Below are positions 38,649 through 46,456 of a stretch of 64,000 nt of DNA, one piece after another. Under the pieces are notes generated by a model. That model searched no databases. It was not told where the DNA came from and saw nothing but the letters and a program-made list of their open reading frames with translations. This DNA is from Agromyces italicus DSM 16388 (GTDB lineage Bacteria; Actinomycetota; Actinomycetes; Actinomycetales; Microbacteriaceae). The stretch is taken from assembly GCF_000421545.1 (NCBI RefSeq), contig NZ_ATXF01000006.1:248001-312000 (forward strand). The letters run 5' to 3'. The number at the start of each line of letters is the position of its first letter. Position 1 is the first letter of the stretch. The position numbers and the translations under genes are program-made.

Positions 38649-41132
38649 TCAGGACTCCCGAAGCACCTCGTCGGGCGACTTGTCGGGTCGCAGCCCGCGC
38701 CAGCGCGGGTGCCGGGCGACGCCCGTGCCCGTCCACTCGCTGAACTCGATCTCGCCGACGAGCTCGGGGCGCACCCAGACGGCGTCGGCGGCGTCCGCGG
38801 CCGGCACCTCGGCGAAGGGCGCATCGGGTTGAACCGTCGCGTCGAGCCGGGCGAGCAGCCGTTCGAGCTCGCGCTCCCGGAACCCCGACCCCACGCGTCC
38901 GACGTACTCGAGCGAGGGCTCGCCGTCGGCGCCGTCGCGCTCGGCAGGAATGCCGACGAGGAGCGAGCGGATGCGCCCGGCCCGGCTTCCGACGCCGCGA
39001 CGGTAGCCGCCGACGACGACCTCCTGCGTGCGGGTGAGCTTGAGCTTCACCCAGTCGTCGGAGCGCACGCCGGGCCGGTAGACCGAGCCGGGCCGCTTTG
39101 CGACGAGGCCTTCGAGGCCGAGCGCCCGGCTCTCCTCGAGCGCATCCTCGGCATCGCCGGTCGCGGGCGCCGGCACCTCGACCGGCACGCCGCGACGCGG
39201 CCGCACGAGCGATTCGAGGCGGGCCCGGCGCACCCGGTACGGTTCCTCGACGAGCGGGGTGCCGCCCGCTTCGAGCACGTCGAAGAGCAGCAGGCGCACC
39301 GGCACGGATGCCGCGGCCTCGGCGATCTCGCGCGGCTTCGTGAGGCCCATCCGCTGCTGGAGCACGCCGAAGTCGGGCCGGCCCTCGGCGTCGAGCGCGA
39401 CGATCTCGCCGTCGAGGAGCGCATCGCCGTCGACCGCCTCCGGCAGGCGGTACAGCTCGGGGTAGCGCACGGTGATGTCGATGCCGTTGCGGCTCAGCAG
39501 TCTGACCCGATCGCCCTCCACCCGGGCGAGCGCGCGGATCCCGTCCCACTTCCATTCGAGCACCCAGTCCTCGCCCCGAAGCATCCCGAGCGCGCCCGCG
39601 GTCGCGAGCATCGGCTTCTCGGCGACTCTCGCGGGCTGAGGAGGGAGCGCAGCGACCGTCTCGAAACCGGGGTCGCGCGAATTTCGAGACGTGTCCTCCT
39701 TCGTCGGGCGCTCCTCAACCCGCTGGGCCGGGCGCTCCTCAACCCGCTGGACGCTCTGCTCCTTCATCCGGTGCAGCAGCCAGGTGCTCTTCTCGCCACT
39801 GCCGTCGGTGCGGATGAGCACGAGCCGCACTCGGCCGAGCGGCCCGCCGGTCGATCCCGTGAGCGTGAAGATCACCTCGTCGTCGCGCCATTTCTCGACC
39901 GCGTAGGTGCCGGTGTCCCACACCGTCATCGACCCGGCGCCGTACTCGCCGGCGGGGATCGTGCCCTCGAAGTCGAGGTACTCGATCGGGTGGTCCTCGG
40001 TCTGCACGGCGAGGTGGTTCTTGCCCGAGCTCTCGGGCACGCCCTTCGGCACGGCCCAGCTCTTCAGCACCCCGTCGCGCTCGAGCCGCAGGTCGTGGTG
40101 GAGCCGCCGCGCATGGTGCTCCTGGATCACGAAGCTCGGCTCCTCCCCCGCCCGCCCGTCGCCGGGAGCGCCCGGCATCGGCTCGGGCGTGCGCCCCTCC
40201 CGGCGCATCGAGAGGTACGTCGCGAGCGGGCCGGGCCCCGTGGCATCCGCGAGCCCGGCCATCGGGTCGCCGTGCTCGGCGATCCGCGCGAGCACCTCGT
40301 GGGCTTCGAGGTGCCGCAGCTCCGGGTCCTCGAGCTCCTCCCAGCTGCGCGGCGCGGCGACCGTCGGCCGCAAGCGGCCGCGCAATGAGTACGGGGCGAT
40401 CGTCGTCTTCTTGCCGTTGTTCTGGCTCCAGTCGATGAGCACGCGACCGCCCCGCAGCGACTTACGCATGCTCGAGACGACGAGTTCTGGGTGATCGGCC
40501 TCGAGGGCGCGGGCGAGTTCGTGGGCGACCTCCGAGACCTGCTGCGAGGTCTGCGAGCCGTCGAGCTCGGCGTAGAGATGCAGACCCTTGCTGCCGCTCG
40601 TCACCGGCATCGCCGCGAGGCCCATGCCGGCGACGAGGTCGCGCACGAGCCTGGCGACCGCGGCGCACTCGGAAAGGCCCATGCCGGGGCCGGGGTCGAG
40701 GTCGAAGACCATGCGGTCGGGGTTCGACGGCGCACCGTCGGGGGCGAAGCGCCACTGCGGAACGTGCAGCTCGAGCGCGGCCTGCTGGGCGAGCCACACG
40801 AGCGTCGCCCGGTCGCCCGCGATCGGGTAGGTCTTCGGCCCGTCGGAGTGCTCGATCACGCCGCGCCTGATCCAGTCGGGGGCGTGGTCGGCGAGGGTCT
40901 TCTCGAAGAACGGCGACTCGGGGGCATCCGCCGTGCCCACCCCGTGCACCCAGCGCTTGCGCGTGATCGGACGCCCCGCGACGTGGGGCAGCATGACGGG
41001 GGCGATCTCGGCGTAGTACGAGATCACCTCGCCCTTGGTCATTCCCGACTCGGGATACATGACCTTGTCGAGGTTCGTCAGCCTGAGCCTCCGGCCGTCG
41101 ACCTCGACGAGTTGCCGCTCCCCATCGGCCAT
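38649..41132 (-). CDS. ligD: Multifunctional ATP-dependent DNA ligase LigD (Pol-PE-Lig)
   Basis: 827-residue NHEJ ligase. Polymerase/primase domain residues about 10-290 (RMVFDLDPGPGM metal site, TSGSKGLHLYAEL). 3'-phosphoesterase about 330-450 (FVIQEHHARRLHHDLRLERD, LDFEGTIPAGEYGAG). Ligase about 500-827 with nucleotidyl-lysine in EWKWDGIRAL and DGEIVALD. It fills, trims and seals double-strand breaks held by Ku, whose gene starts 187 bp away in the opposite direction. The interdomain linker, residues about 460-498 (QRVEERPAQRVEERP, GFETVAALPPQPAR), is encoded by R1 repeat DNA. Confidence 0.95.
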   Translation of the reverse strand: MADGERQLVEVDGRRLRLTNLDKVMYPESGMTKGEVISYYAEIAPVMLPHVAGRPITRKRWVHGVGTADAPESPFFEKTLADHAPDWIRRGVIEHSDGPKTYPIAGDRATLVWLAQQAALELHVPQWRFAPDGAPSNPDRMVFDLDPGPGMGLSECAAVARLVRDLVAGMGLAAMPVTSGSKGLHLYAELDGSQTSQQVSEVAHELARALEADHPELVVSSMRKSLRGGRVLIDWSQNNGKKTTIAPYSLRGRLRPTVAAPRSWEELEDPELRHLEAHEVLARIAEHGDPMAGLADATGPGPLATYLSMRREGRTPEPMPGAPGDGRAGEEPSFVIQEHHARRLHHDLRLERDGVLKSWAVPKGVPESSGKNHLAVQTEDHPIEYLDFEGTIPAGEYGAGSMTVWDTGTYAVEKWRDDEVIFTLTGSTGGPLGRVRLVLIRTDGSGEKSTWLLHRMKEQSVQRVEERPAQRVEERPTKEDTSRNSRDPGFETVAALPPQPARVAEKPMLATAGALGMLRGEDWVLEWKWDGIRALARVEGDRVRLLSRNGIDITVRYPELYRLPEAVDGDALLDGEIVALDAEGRPDFGVLQQRMGLTKPREIAEAAASVPVRLLLFDVLEAGGTPLVEEPYRVRRARLESLVRPRRGVPVEVPAPATGDAEDALEESRALGLEGLVAKRPGSVYRPGVRSDDWVKLKLTRTQEVVVGGYRRGVGSRAGRIRSLLVGIPAERDGADGEPSLEYVGRVGSGFRERELERLLARLDATVQPDAPFAEVPAADAADAVWVRPELVGEIEFSEWTGTGVARHPRWRGLRPDKSPDEVLRES
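39631..39751. repeat. R1 repeats inside the ligD linker
   Basis: Two facing R1 copies (GGCTGAGGAGGGAGCGCAGC ... GTCTCGAAACC and TTTCGAGACGTGTCC ... CTCCTCAACCCGC) plus a second CTCCTCAACCCGCTGG, all kept in the ligD reading frame. Confidence 0.8.
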
Positions 41133-41160
41133 TCCCCCATCATGCCGCCTCCCCCACGGG

Positions 41161-41234
41161 TTTACAGGACATCTCGAGGTTTGCAGGACGTACTCGGCGG
41201 CACGTGTCCTGCAGATCGGGAATTGTCCTGTAAA
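41161..41234. repeat. R3 palindrome 3, between ligD and ku
   Basis: Outer arms TTTACAGGAC (41161-41170) / GTCCTGTAAA (41225-41234); inner arms TGCAGGAC (41182-41189) / GTCCTGCA (41206-41213). It lies between two divergent genes, so here it cannot be a simple terminator for either. Confidence 0.75.
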
Positions 41235-41318
41235 CGCGGGGGCGTGTCGGGGGGGGTGTCGGGGGCGTGGATGCCTCGGGGTATCGCCGAGGCATCCCCC
41301 GGGTGTCTACTGGAGGGT

Positions 41319-42239
41319 ATGCGAGCCGTCTGGAAGGGGGCGGTCACATTCGGCCTCGTCAATGTGCCCGTCAAGTTGTACAGCGCCACCGAAGACCACG
41401 ACGTGTCCCTGCATCAGGTGCACGACGAAGACGGCGGGCGCATCAGGTACCAGCGCAAGTGCGAGGTGTGCGGCAAGGTCGTCGCCTACCAGAACATCGA
41501 CAAGGCCTACGACGACGGTGAACGCACGGTCGTGATCACCGACGCCGACCTCAAGGCGCTGCCCGCCGAGCGCAGCCGCGAGATCGAGGTCGTCGAGTTC
41601 GTGCCGAGCGAACAGATCGACCCCATCATGCTCGACAAGAGCTACTACCTCGAACCCGACTCGGCCTCGAACAAGGCCTACGTACTGCTGCGCGAGACCC
41701 TCGAGTCGACCGAGCGCACCGCGATCGTGCAGATGGCGCTGCGCCAGAAGACGCGCCTCGCGGCGCTGCGGGTGCACGGCGACGTGCTCGTCGTGCAGAC
41801 CCTGCTCTGGAGCGACGAGGTGCGCGCGGCCTCGTTCGCCTCGCTCGACGAGCCCGTCAAGATCTCCTCGAAGGAGCTCGATCTCTCGAAGCAGCTCGTC
41901 GAGAGCCTCGTCTCCGACTTCGATCCCGAGCAGTACGTCGACGAGTACCAGCAGGAGCTGCGCACCCTCATCGAGGCGAAGCTCGAGCAGGGCGAGGCGC
42001 TCGACACCGCCGCGACGTTCGGCGAGGAGCCCGAGGAGGAGGAGGGCGGAGAGGTCATCGACCTGATGGAGGCGCTGCGCCGGTCGATCGCCGAGAAGCG
42101 CGGGGGGCCGGGCGGCAAGACGACGGGCGGCGGCAGCGCCGGCACGGCGACGAGGGCGGATGCCTCGGCGACGCCGAAATCGACCGCGAAGGCGAAGTCG
42201 TCGGCTGCCGACAAGCCGAAGAAGTCGAAGTCGGCCTGA
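41319..42239 (+). CDS. ku: Ku protein (NHEJ)
   Basis: 306-residue Ku homodimer subunit that binds DNA ends and recruits LigD. N-terminal MRAVWKGAVTFGLVNVPVKL, HQVHDEDGGRIRYQRKCEVCG, then SYYLEPDSASNKAYVLLRET and KISSKELDLSKQLVESL. After about residue 235 there is an acidic stretch (GEEPEEEEGGEV) and a Lys/Ala/Ser-rich C-terminal tail typical of actinobacterial Ku, thought to bind DNA. TCTACT lies 7 nt before the ATG, and GGAGGG lies in the same 7 nt, so start mode is ambiguous. Divergent from ligD. Confidence 0.95.
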   Translation: MRAVWKGAVTFGLVNVPVKLYSATEDHDVSLHQVHDEDGGRIRYQRKCEVCGKVVAYQNIDKAYDDGERTVVITDADLKALPAERSREIEVVEFVPSEQIDPIMLDKSYYLEPDSASNKAYVLLRETLESTERTAIVQMALRQKTRLAALRVHGDVLVVQTLLWSDEVRAASFASLDEPVKISSKELDLSKQLVESLVSDFDPEQYVDEYQQELRTLIEAKLEQGEALDTAATFGEEPEEEEGGEVIDLMEALRRSIAEKRGGPGGKTTGGGSAGTATRADASATPKSTAKAKSSAADKPKKSKSA

Positions 42240-42258
42240 TCCTACCTCCGGCTCCGCC

Positions 42259-42328
42259 GAACTTGCAGGACTATCCGGCCAGCACCCGTGAATACGGACC
42301 TGGTGTATGGATAATCCTGCAAGTTCGC
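42259..42328. repeat. R3 palindrome 4, after ku
   Basis: Perfect 13-bp arms CGAACTTGCAGGA (42259-42271) / TCCTGCAAGTTCG (42316-42328). The internal CCGGCC...GAATACGG is shared with palindrome 2. It lies between ku and a convergent lipoprotein gene, a plausible bidirectional terminator. Confidence 0.75.
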
Positions 42329-42418
42329 GAGTTCGCAGACCCCCTCGTCCCCGCAGACGCGGAACGCGCGGCACCAGATCGACAGGCGCCGCGCGTTCGC
42401 GGGGTACAGCGGTGGCGA

Positions 42419-42856
42419 TTACTCGGCTTCGCACACCTCGGTGACGGTGACCGCGGCGGCCTGGATGTCGCCGGTCACCGCGGCCTGCGCCTCGGCGTCG
42501 GCCTCGAAGGTCTCGTCGGGCGCGGTGGGGAGGGTGCCCGCGTAGTCTTCGGCGGCGGTGACCTTCTCTTGAAGGCCCGCGATCGCGTCGGCGATCTTCG
42601 GGTTGTCGGCGTTGTCGGCCGCGAGGTCGTCGAGTCGCGTCGAGTAGCCGTCGAGCTTCTCGAGGAGCGCCGCCTGCTCGGTGCCCGTGAGCACCGCGTT
42701 CTGCGCGCCGTTCGAGACGTCGCGCACGGCGACCCGGACGATCTCGCAGTTGTCGTCGCCCTGGGCGGTGGTGTCGTCGTTGCTGCCCGCGGCGCAGCCG
42801 GTGAACAGCAGTGCGCCGGCGAAGACGATCGCGGCGGAAGTGATGATTCGTTGCAT
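42419..42856 (-). CDS. Hypothetical lipoprotein
   Basis: 145 residues. The lipoprotein signal ends in LLFTGC (Cys 21), followed by a short acidic linker with DDNCEIVRVAVRDVSNGAQN, helical segments (ALLEKLDGYSTRLDDLAADN) and a second Cys near the end (VTEVCEAE), so a disulfide is possible. Acidic, soluble, outside the membrane. I do not recognise a family. Monocistronic, facing ku. Confidence 0.75.
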   Translation of the reverse strand: MQRIITSAAIVFAGALLFTGCAAGSNDDTTAQGDDNCEIVRVAVRDVSNGAQNAVLTGTEQAALLEKLDGYSTRLDDLAADNADNPKIADAIAGLQEKVTAAEDYAGTLPTAPDETFEADAEAQAAVTGDIQAAAVTVTEVCEAE

Positions 42857-42940
42857 GGTGCAATTCCCCCTGAATTCAGTGACCAGAAGAGTCTAGCGAC
42901 GCGCACCGACAGCTGCCGCCGAGCCGCCTCCCTCCGGCCG

Positions 42941-43729
42941 CTACGCCCGACGGGCGCGCACGTCCTTCAGGCGGCGCAGCAGCATCTGGAGGAAGACGAA
43001 CACGAGGAAGATCGAGAAGACGACGTTCGACCAGAACGGGTCGATCCCAGCCGCAATCAGGGCGCCGAGCGGCGACATCACGCTCGCCGCGATGCCGACG
43101 ACGGCCGCGGTGCGCAGGTCGACGTTCTTCCGGCGCCAGTTCGCGAGCGTGCCCGAGATCGATCCCGGGATCATCATCGTCAACGAGGTGCCCTTGGCGA
43201 CGAGGTCGCTCGCGCCGAAGAAGAACATCAGCACGGGAACGACGATGATGCCGCCGCCGACGCCGAGCACGCCCGAGAGCACGCCCGTCACGAAGCCGGT
43301 GACCACGAGCAGCGCGCCGGCGAGCCAGGTCATGCCGATCTCGCTGTCGCGCTGCGGCACCACGAACCAGAGGCTCACGATCACGACGAGCAGGAACGCC
43401 AGGAAGAACCAGTGCAGCGTGCGCACGGGAAGCTTCGCCAGGAGCGCGCTGCCCACTTGCGAGCCCACGATGATTCCGGCCGCGAGCAGCAGTGCGGCGA
43501 CCCAGTCGACGTGGCCCTGGATCGCGTAGCTCACCGCCCCCACCGCAGCAGCCGGCAGGATCGCCGCGACCGAGGTGCCCGCCGCGAGACGTTGCGGCAT
43601 CCCGAGCAGCAGCACGAGCGCCGGCACGATGACGAGGCCGCCGCCGATGCCGAAGAGTCCCGAGAGGAGCCCCCCGAGCATGCCGACGAGGATGAGGGGC
43701 AGGACGGCGGGGCGGTGGTTCTCGGTCAT
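42941..43729 (-). CDS. TauE/SafE-family membrane permease
   Basis: 262-residue protein with about eight transmembrane segments. The two family repeats are GLLSGLFGIGGGLVIVPALV and GVLSGVLGVGGGIIVVPVLM. Members export organosulfur compounds or sulfite; the substrate here is unknown. The ATG at 43729 is taken; an in-frame upstream ATG about nine codons earlier is possible. Confidence 0.88.
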   Translation of the reverse strand: MTENHRPAVLPLILVGMLGGLLSGLFGIGGGLVIVPALVLLLGMPQRLAAGTSVAAILPAAAVGAVSYAIQGHVDWVAALLLAAGIIVGSQVGSALLAKLPVRTLHWFFLAFLLVVIVSLWFVVPQRDSEIGMTWLAGALLVVTGFVTGVLSGVLGVGGGIIVVPVLMFFFGASDLVAKGTSLTMMIPGSISGTLANWRRKNVDLRTAAVVGIAASVMSPLGALIAAGIDPFWSNVVFSIFLVFVFLQMLLRRLKDVRARRA

Positions 43730-43848
43730 CGATTCCGGTTTCGTGGTGATGGTGATCGCGCGGCGACGCGGACGATACGACCGTAGCGAACGCGAGTGAC
43801 GTCGTCCCGAGATATGGGATGCTTCAGGTCGCCGAGCACCAGGGGCAC

Positions 43849-44671
43849 ATGACCGACGCCGAGACGACCGACCGGCCGCGACACCGTGCCCCGCCGCTTC
43901 TGGGTGGGGCTCCTCGCCGTCGCGGTGTACGTGCTGATCGCCGGCGTGGGCGCGAACCTGCTGCTCGAGCTCGCCGCGCCGAGCGACGAGCTCGTCGACT
44001 TCGCGCTCGGACACTTCATCTCCGTCCCGGTCCTCATCGTCGCCGGGCTCGTCTTCGTACGCCGCTCGGGATGGTCGCGCGACGTCTGGCGCGCCCCGCC
44101 TCATGGGAGACCCGGCCTCGGCACTGGTGGCTGCTCGCCATCCCGGCGCTCATGCTCATCCAGTCGCTCGTCCAGCTCGGCACCGCGCCTTGGGGCGACC
44201 AGCAGCTCGGCGCGATCGTCGTCGTCGCGGTGGGCCTCGCGCTCGTCGGCATCGGCGAGGAGCTCTACTTCCGCGGCATCCTGCGCGTCAGCGTCCGGGC
44301 CCACCACGGAGAGTTCCTCACGCTGCTCGTGACGGCCTCGCTCTTCGGCCTCGCCCACTCCTTCGGCTCGCTCATGCAGCGCATCCCGCTCGAGACCATC
44401 GCGTTCCAGGTGAGCGTCACCGCGTTCACGGGCGTCTCCCTCTACGCCGCGTTCCGTGCCACGGGCCGGCTCTGGGTGCCGATGGCCCTGCACGCACTCG
44501 ACGACTTCTCGATCTTCCTGCACTCGGGCGAGCCAGGCAGCGTGCAGGCGCCCGGCACCCCCGGTGACCGTCACGGTGCAGCTGCTCCTCGGCGTCCTCG
44601 CCGTCGTCCTCGTCGTCAGCACGATCCGTGAAGACGCCGGCGCCCGGAGAGCGGCCCGCGCGGGCGCGTGA
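43849..44671 (+). pseudogene. CPBP-family intramembrane protease, frameshifted
   Basis: The pieces of one CPBP (Abi) protein lie in alternating frames: RRFWVGLLAVAVYVLIAGVG (frame of 43886), then HWWLLAIPALMLIQSLVQLG, the catalytic GIGEELYFRGILR, LFGLAHSFG and MALHALDDFS (frame of 43819), then VTVQLLLGVLAVVLVVSTI (first frame again). The shifts fall at C runs near 44097 and 44565; the first codons (MTDAETTDRPRH) may need a third shift near 43888. All catalytic motifs survive, so either a recently inactivated gene or homopolymer sequencing errors. The family includes CaaX-like proteases. Confidence 0.75.
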
Positions 44672-44685
44672 CGCAGAAACGGCGA

Positions 44686-44708
44686 AAGCCCCGCGAATCG
44701 CGGGGCTT
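44686..44708 (-). terminator. Terminator of tRNA-Ser (GCT)
   Basis: AAGCCCCGCG (44686-44695) pairs with CGCGGGGCTT (44699-44708); on the minus strand the stem is followed by TTCGCCGTTTCT. Confidence 0.75.
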
Positions 44709-44732
44709 CCAGGCGTCTGTTCTGTCTCTGTG

Positions 44733-44821
44733 CGGAGACGAGGGGATTTGAACCCCTGGTCCCCTTACGGGGACTCCACCTTAGCAGGGTGGTGCACTCG
44801 GCCGGACTATGCGACGTCTCC
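44733..44821 (-). tRNA. tRNA-Ser (GCT)
   Basis: 89-nt class II tRNA. Acceptor GGAGACG/CGTCTCC with discriminator G, anticodon stem CCACC/GGTGG with loop CTGCTAA (anticodon GCT), and a long variable arm AGTCCCCGTAAGGGGAC. CCA not encoded. Confidence 0.95.
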
Positions 44822-44919
44822 TTGCGGGTGCGCACGCGCACACGCGACTGTCATCATAACCCGACGACGGGCCGAACGACGATTCGAACGAGAACGAGGG
44901 GCCGCCGAGCGGCCCGAAG

Positions 44920-46218
44920 CTACTGGTCTTCGAGGGTTCGACCCGCCGAACAGCGCGTCTCGGCCGCCGTCTGCCCGGTCACGTCGGTCGGCAGCGCCTC
45001 GGACGTGGGAGCCGGAGCCTCGGCGGCAGGCTCCTCGGCGACCGGCTCTTCAGCCACCGGCTCCTCTGCGGCCTCCTCGCCTTCGACCGGCACCGCCGTG
45101 GGGTCGCCGGCCGACGCGAACGAGGTTTCATCGGCCTCGGGGTCGAAGACCACCGGGGTGTCGTTCTGCAGCGCGAGGTTCACGATCTCGGCCGAGTCGC
45201 TCGGGATGACCCCACCGTCGGTGGTGCCGGTCGGGTACTGGATGAACGCGATCTTCGAGAGGTCGATGTCTTTCATCGCCTTCGCGATCGAGACCATCGT
45301 GGTGGGGTTCGCGAGCGAGTCGGAGAGCTCCATGTTGCCGAGGGCAGCCTTGGCGATCGAGTAGAGCGCGACGGGGTCGCCGAGGGTGCCGCCGTCTTGC
45401 AGCTTGCGGGCGAGCGCCGACATGAAGACCTGCTGGTTCGAGATGCGCCCGAGGTCGGAGCCGTCGCCGACGCCGTGCCGAGTGCGCAGGAACTGCAGCG
45501 CCGGGAGCCCCTTGAGCTCGTGCATTCCGGCGTCGAGGTAGAGGTCGGTGTACTCGTCTTCGATGGGCTCGGCCACGCAGACCTCCACGCCGCCCACGGC
45601 CTCGCTCATCGCGGCGACACCCATGAACTGCACCGTACCCGCGAAGGGGATCGTGACGCCCGTGAGCTGCTCGACGGTCTTCACGACGCAGCCCAGCCCG
45701 CCATAGTCGAGCACCGAGTTGATCTTCACGCCGTACTGCTCGTAGAGCGGCTCGCCGGCGGGGTCTTCGGGGTCGGTGCACGCTGGCACGTCGACGAACA
45801 TGTCGCGGGGGAAGCTGATGACCTCGACGTGCGAGTGGTCCTGCGAGATGTGCATGAGCATCGTGACGTCGTTGAGCACGGCGGTCTCTTCGTCGGGGTC
45901 GCCGAAGCCGTTGCCCTGGCCTTCACGGCTGTCGCTGCCGACGAGCAGCACGTTCACGCCGCCCTCCATCGCCCCGACGTCGGGCACGCCCTCGAGCACG
46001 TCTTCGTTGCCGAGCGAGACGGTGGGCTTCAGGGTGTTCGCGAGGTCCCACGCGGCGTATGCGGCGACCGCGCCGCCCGAGACGAGCGCGACCGACAGGC
46101 CGATGCCCGCCACCTTCGCGAGCGTGCGTCCGATCGATCGACGACGGAGCTTGCCGTGCTGCGCCACCGCGGGGTTCTTCGCGGCGCGCCGCGAGCTGGG
46201 TCGCAACGCTTCGTTCAC
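44920..46218 (-). CDS. LytR-CpsA-Psr (LCP) family cell-wall ligase, copy 1
   Basis: 432-residue type II membrane protein. One N-terminal transmembrane anchor (KVAGIGLSVALVSGGAVAAY), then the LCP domain: VNVLLVGSDSREG, LNDVTMLMHISQDHSHVEVI, SFPRDMFVDVP, GGVEVCVAEPIEDEY and FLRTRHGVGDGSDLGRISNQQ, with the Arg residues that bind polyprenyl pyrophosphate. The tail is Glu/Ala/Pro-rich and ends in ETRCSAGRTLEDQ. LCP enzymes attach glycopolymers to peptidoglycan. GTG 46218 follows GAGAGGA; the tRNA-Ser(TGA) gene ends 28 bp upstream. Confidence 0.9.
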   Translation of the reverse strand: MNEALRPSSRRAAKNPAVAQHGKLRRRSIGRTLAKVAGIGLSVALVSGGAVAAYAAWDLANTLKPTVSLGNEDVLEGVPDVGAMEGGVNVLLVGSDSREGQGNGFGDPDEETAVLNDVTMLMHISQDHSHVEVISFPRDMFVDVPACTDPEDPAGEPLYEQYGVKINSVLDYGGLGCVVKTVEQLTGVTIPFAGTVQFMGVAAMSEAVGGVEVCVAEPIEDEYTDLYLDAGMHELKGLPALQFLRTRHGVGDGSDLGRISNQQVFMSALARKLQDGGTLGDPVALYSIAKAALGNMELSDSLANPTTMVSIAKAMKDIDLSKIAFIQYPTGTTDGGVIPSDSAEIVNLALQNDTPVVFDPEADETSFASAGDPTAVPVEGEEAAEEPVAEEPVAEEPAAEAPAPTSEALPTDVTGQTAAETRCSAGRTLEDQ

Positions 46219-46246
46219 CGGGATCCTCTCGTGTGTGGTGGTCGCG

Positions 46247-46331
46247 CGGAGGGCGTGGGATTCGAACCCACGAGACATTTCTGCCCACTGGTTTTCAAGA
46301 CCAGCTCCATCGGCCGCTCGGACAGCCCTCC
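46247..46331 (-). tRNA. tRNA-Ser (TGA)
   Basis: 85-nt class II tRNA. Acceptor GGAGGGC/GCCCTCC with discriminator G, anticodon stem CTGGT/ACCAG with loop CTTGAAA (anticodon TGA), long variable arm. It directly precedes LCP copy 1 and may be co-transcribed with it. Confidence 0.95.
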
Positions 46332-46456
46332 TCGCCCGCGCGCGACCCGTCGAGGGGATTCGTCGTGCAGGCAGGCCCCGATTCTAGCCGAATCGCGTTC
46401 GGTTCAGCCTCGCAGGCGCTCCTGAAAGAGCGCTGAGGCGAGGTCGGATGCCTCGC
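46332..46456. other. Short intergenic region between LCP copy 2 and tRNA-Ser
   Basis: 125 bp upstream of the tRNA on the minus strand; should hold its promoter. No gene or strong hairpin recognised. Confidence 0.35.

Noticed and set aside
40491-41318. Ku extended upstream in frame
   Set aside because: The extra 276 codons are antisense to ligD and cross the R3 palindrome; the conserved Ku start MRAVWKG is at 41319.
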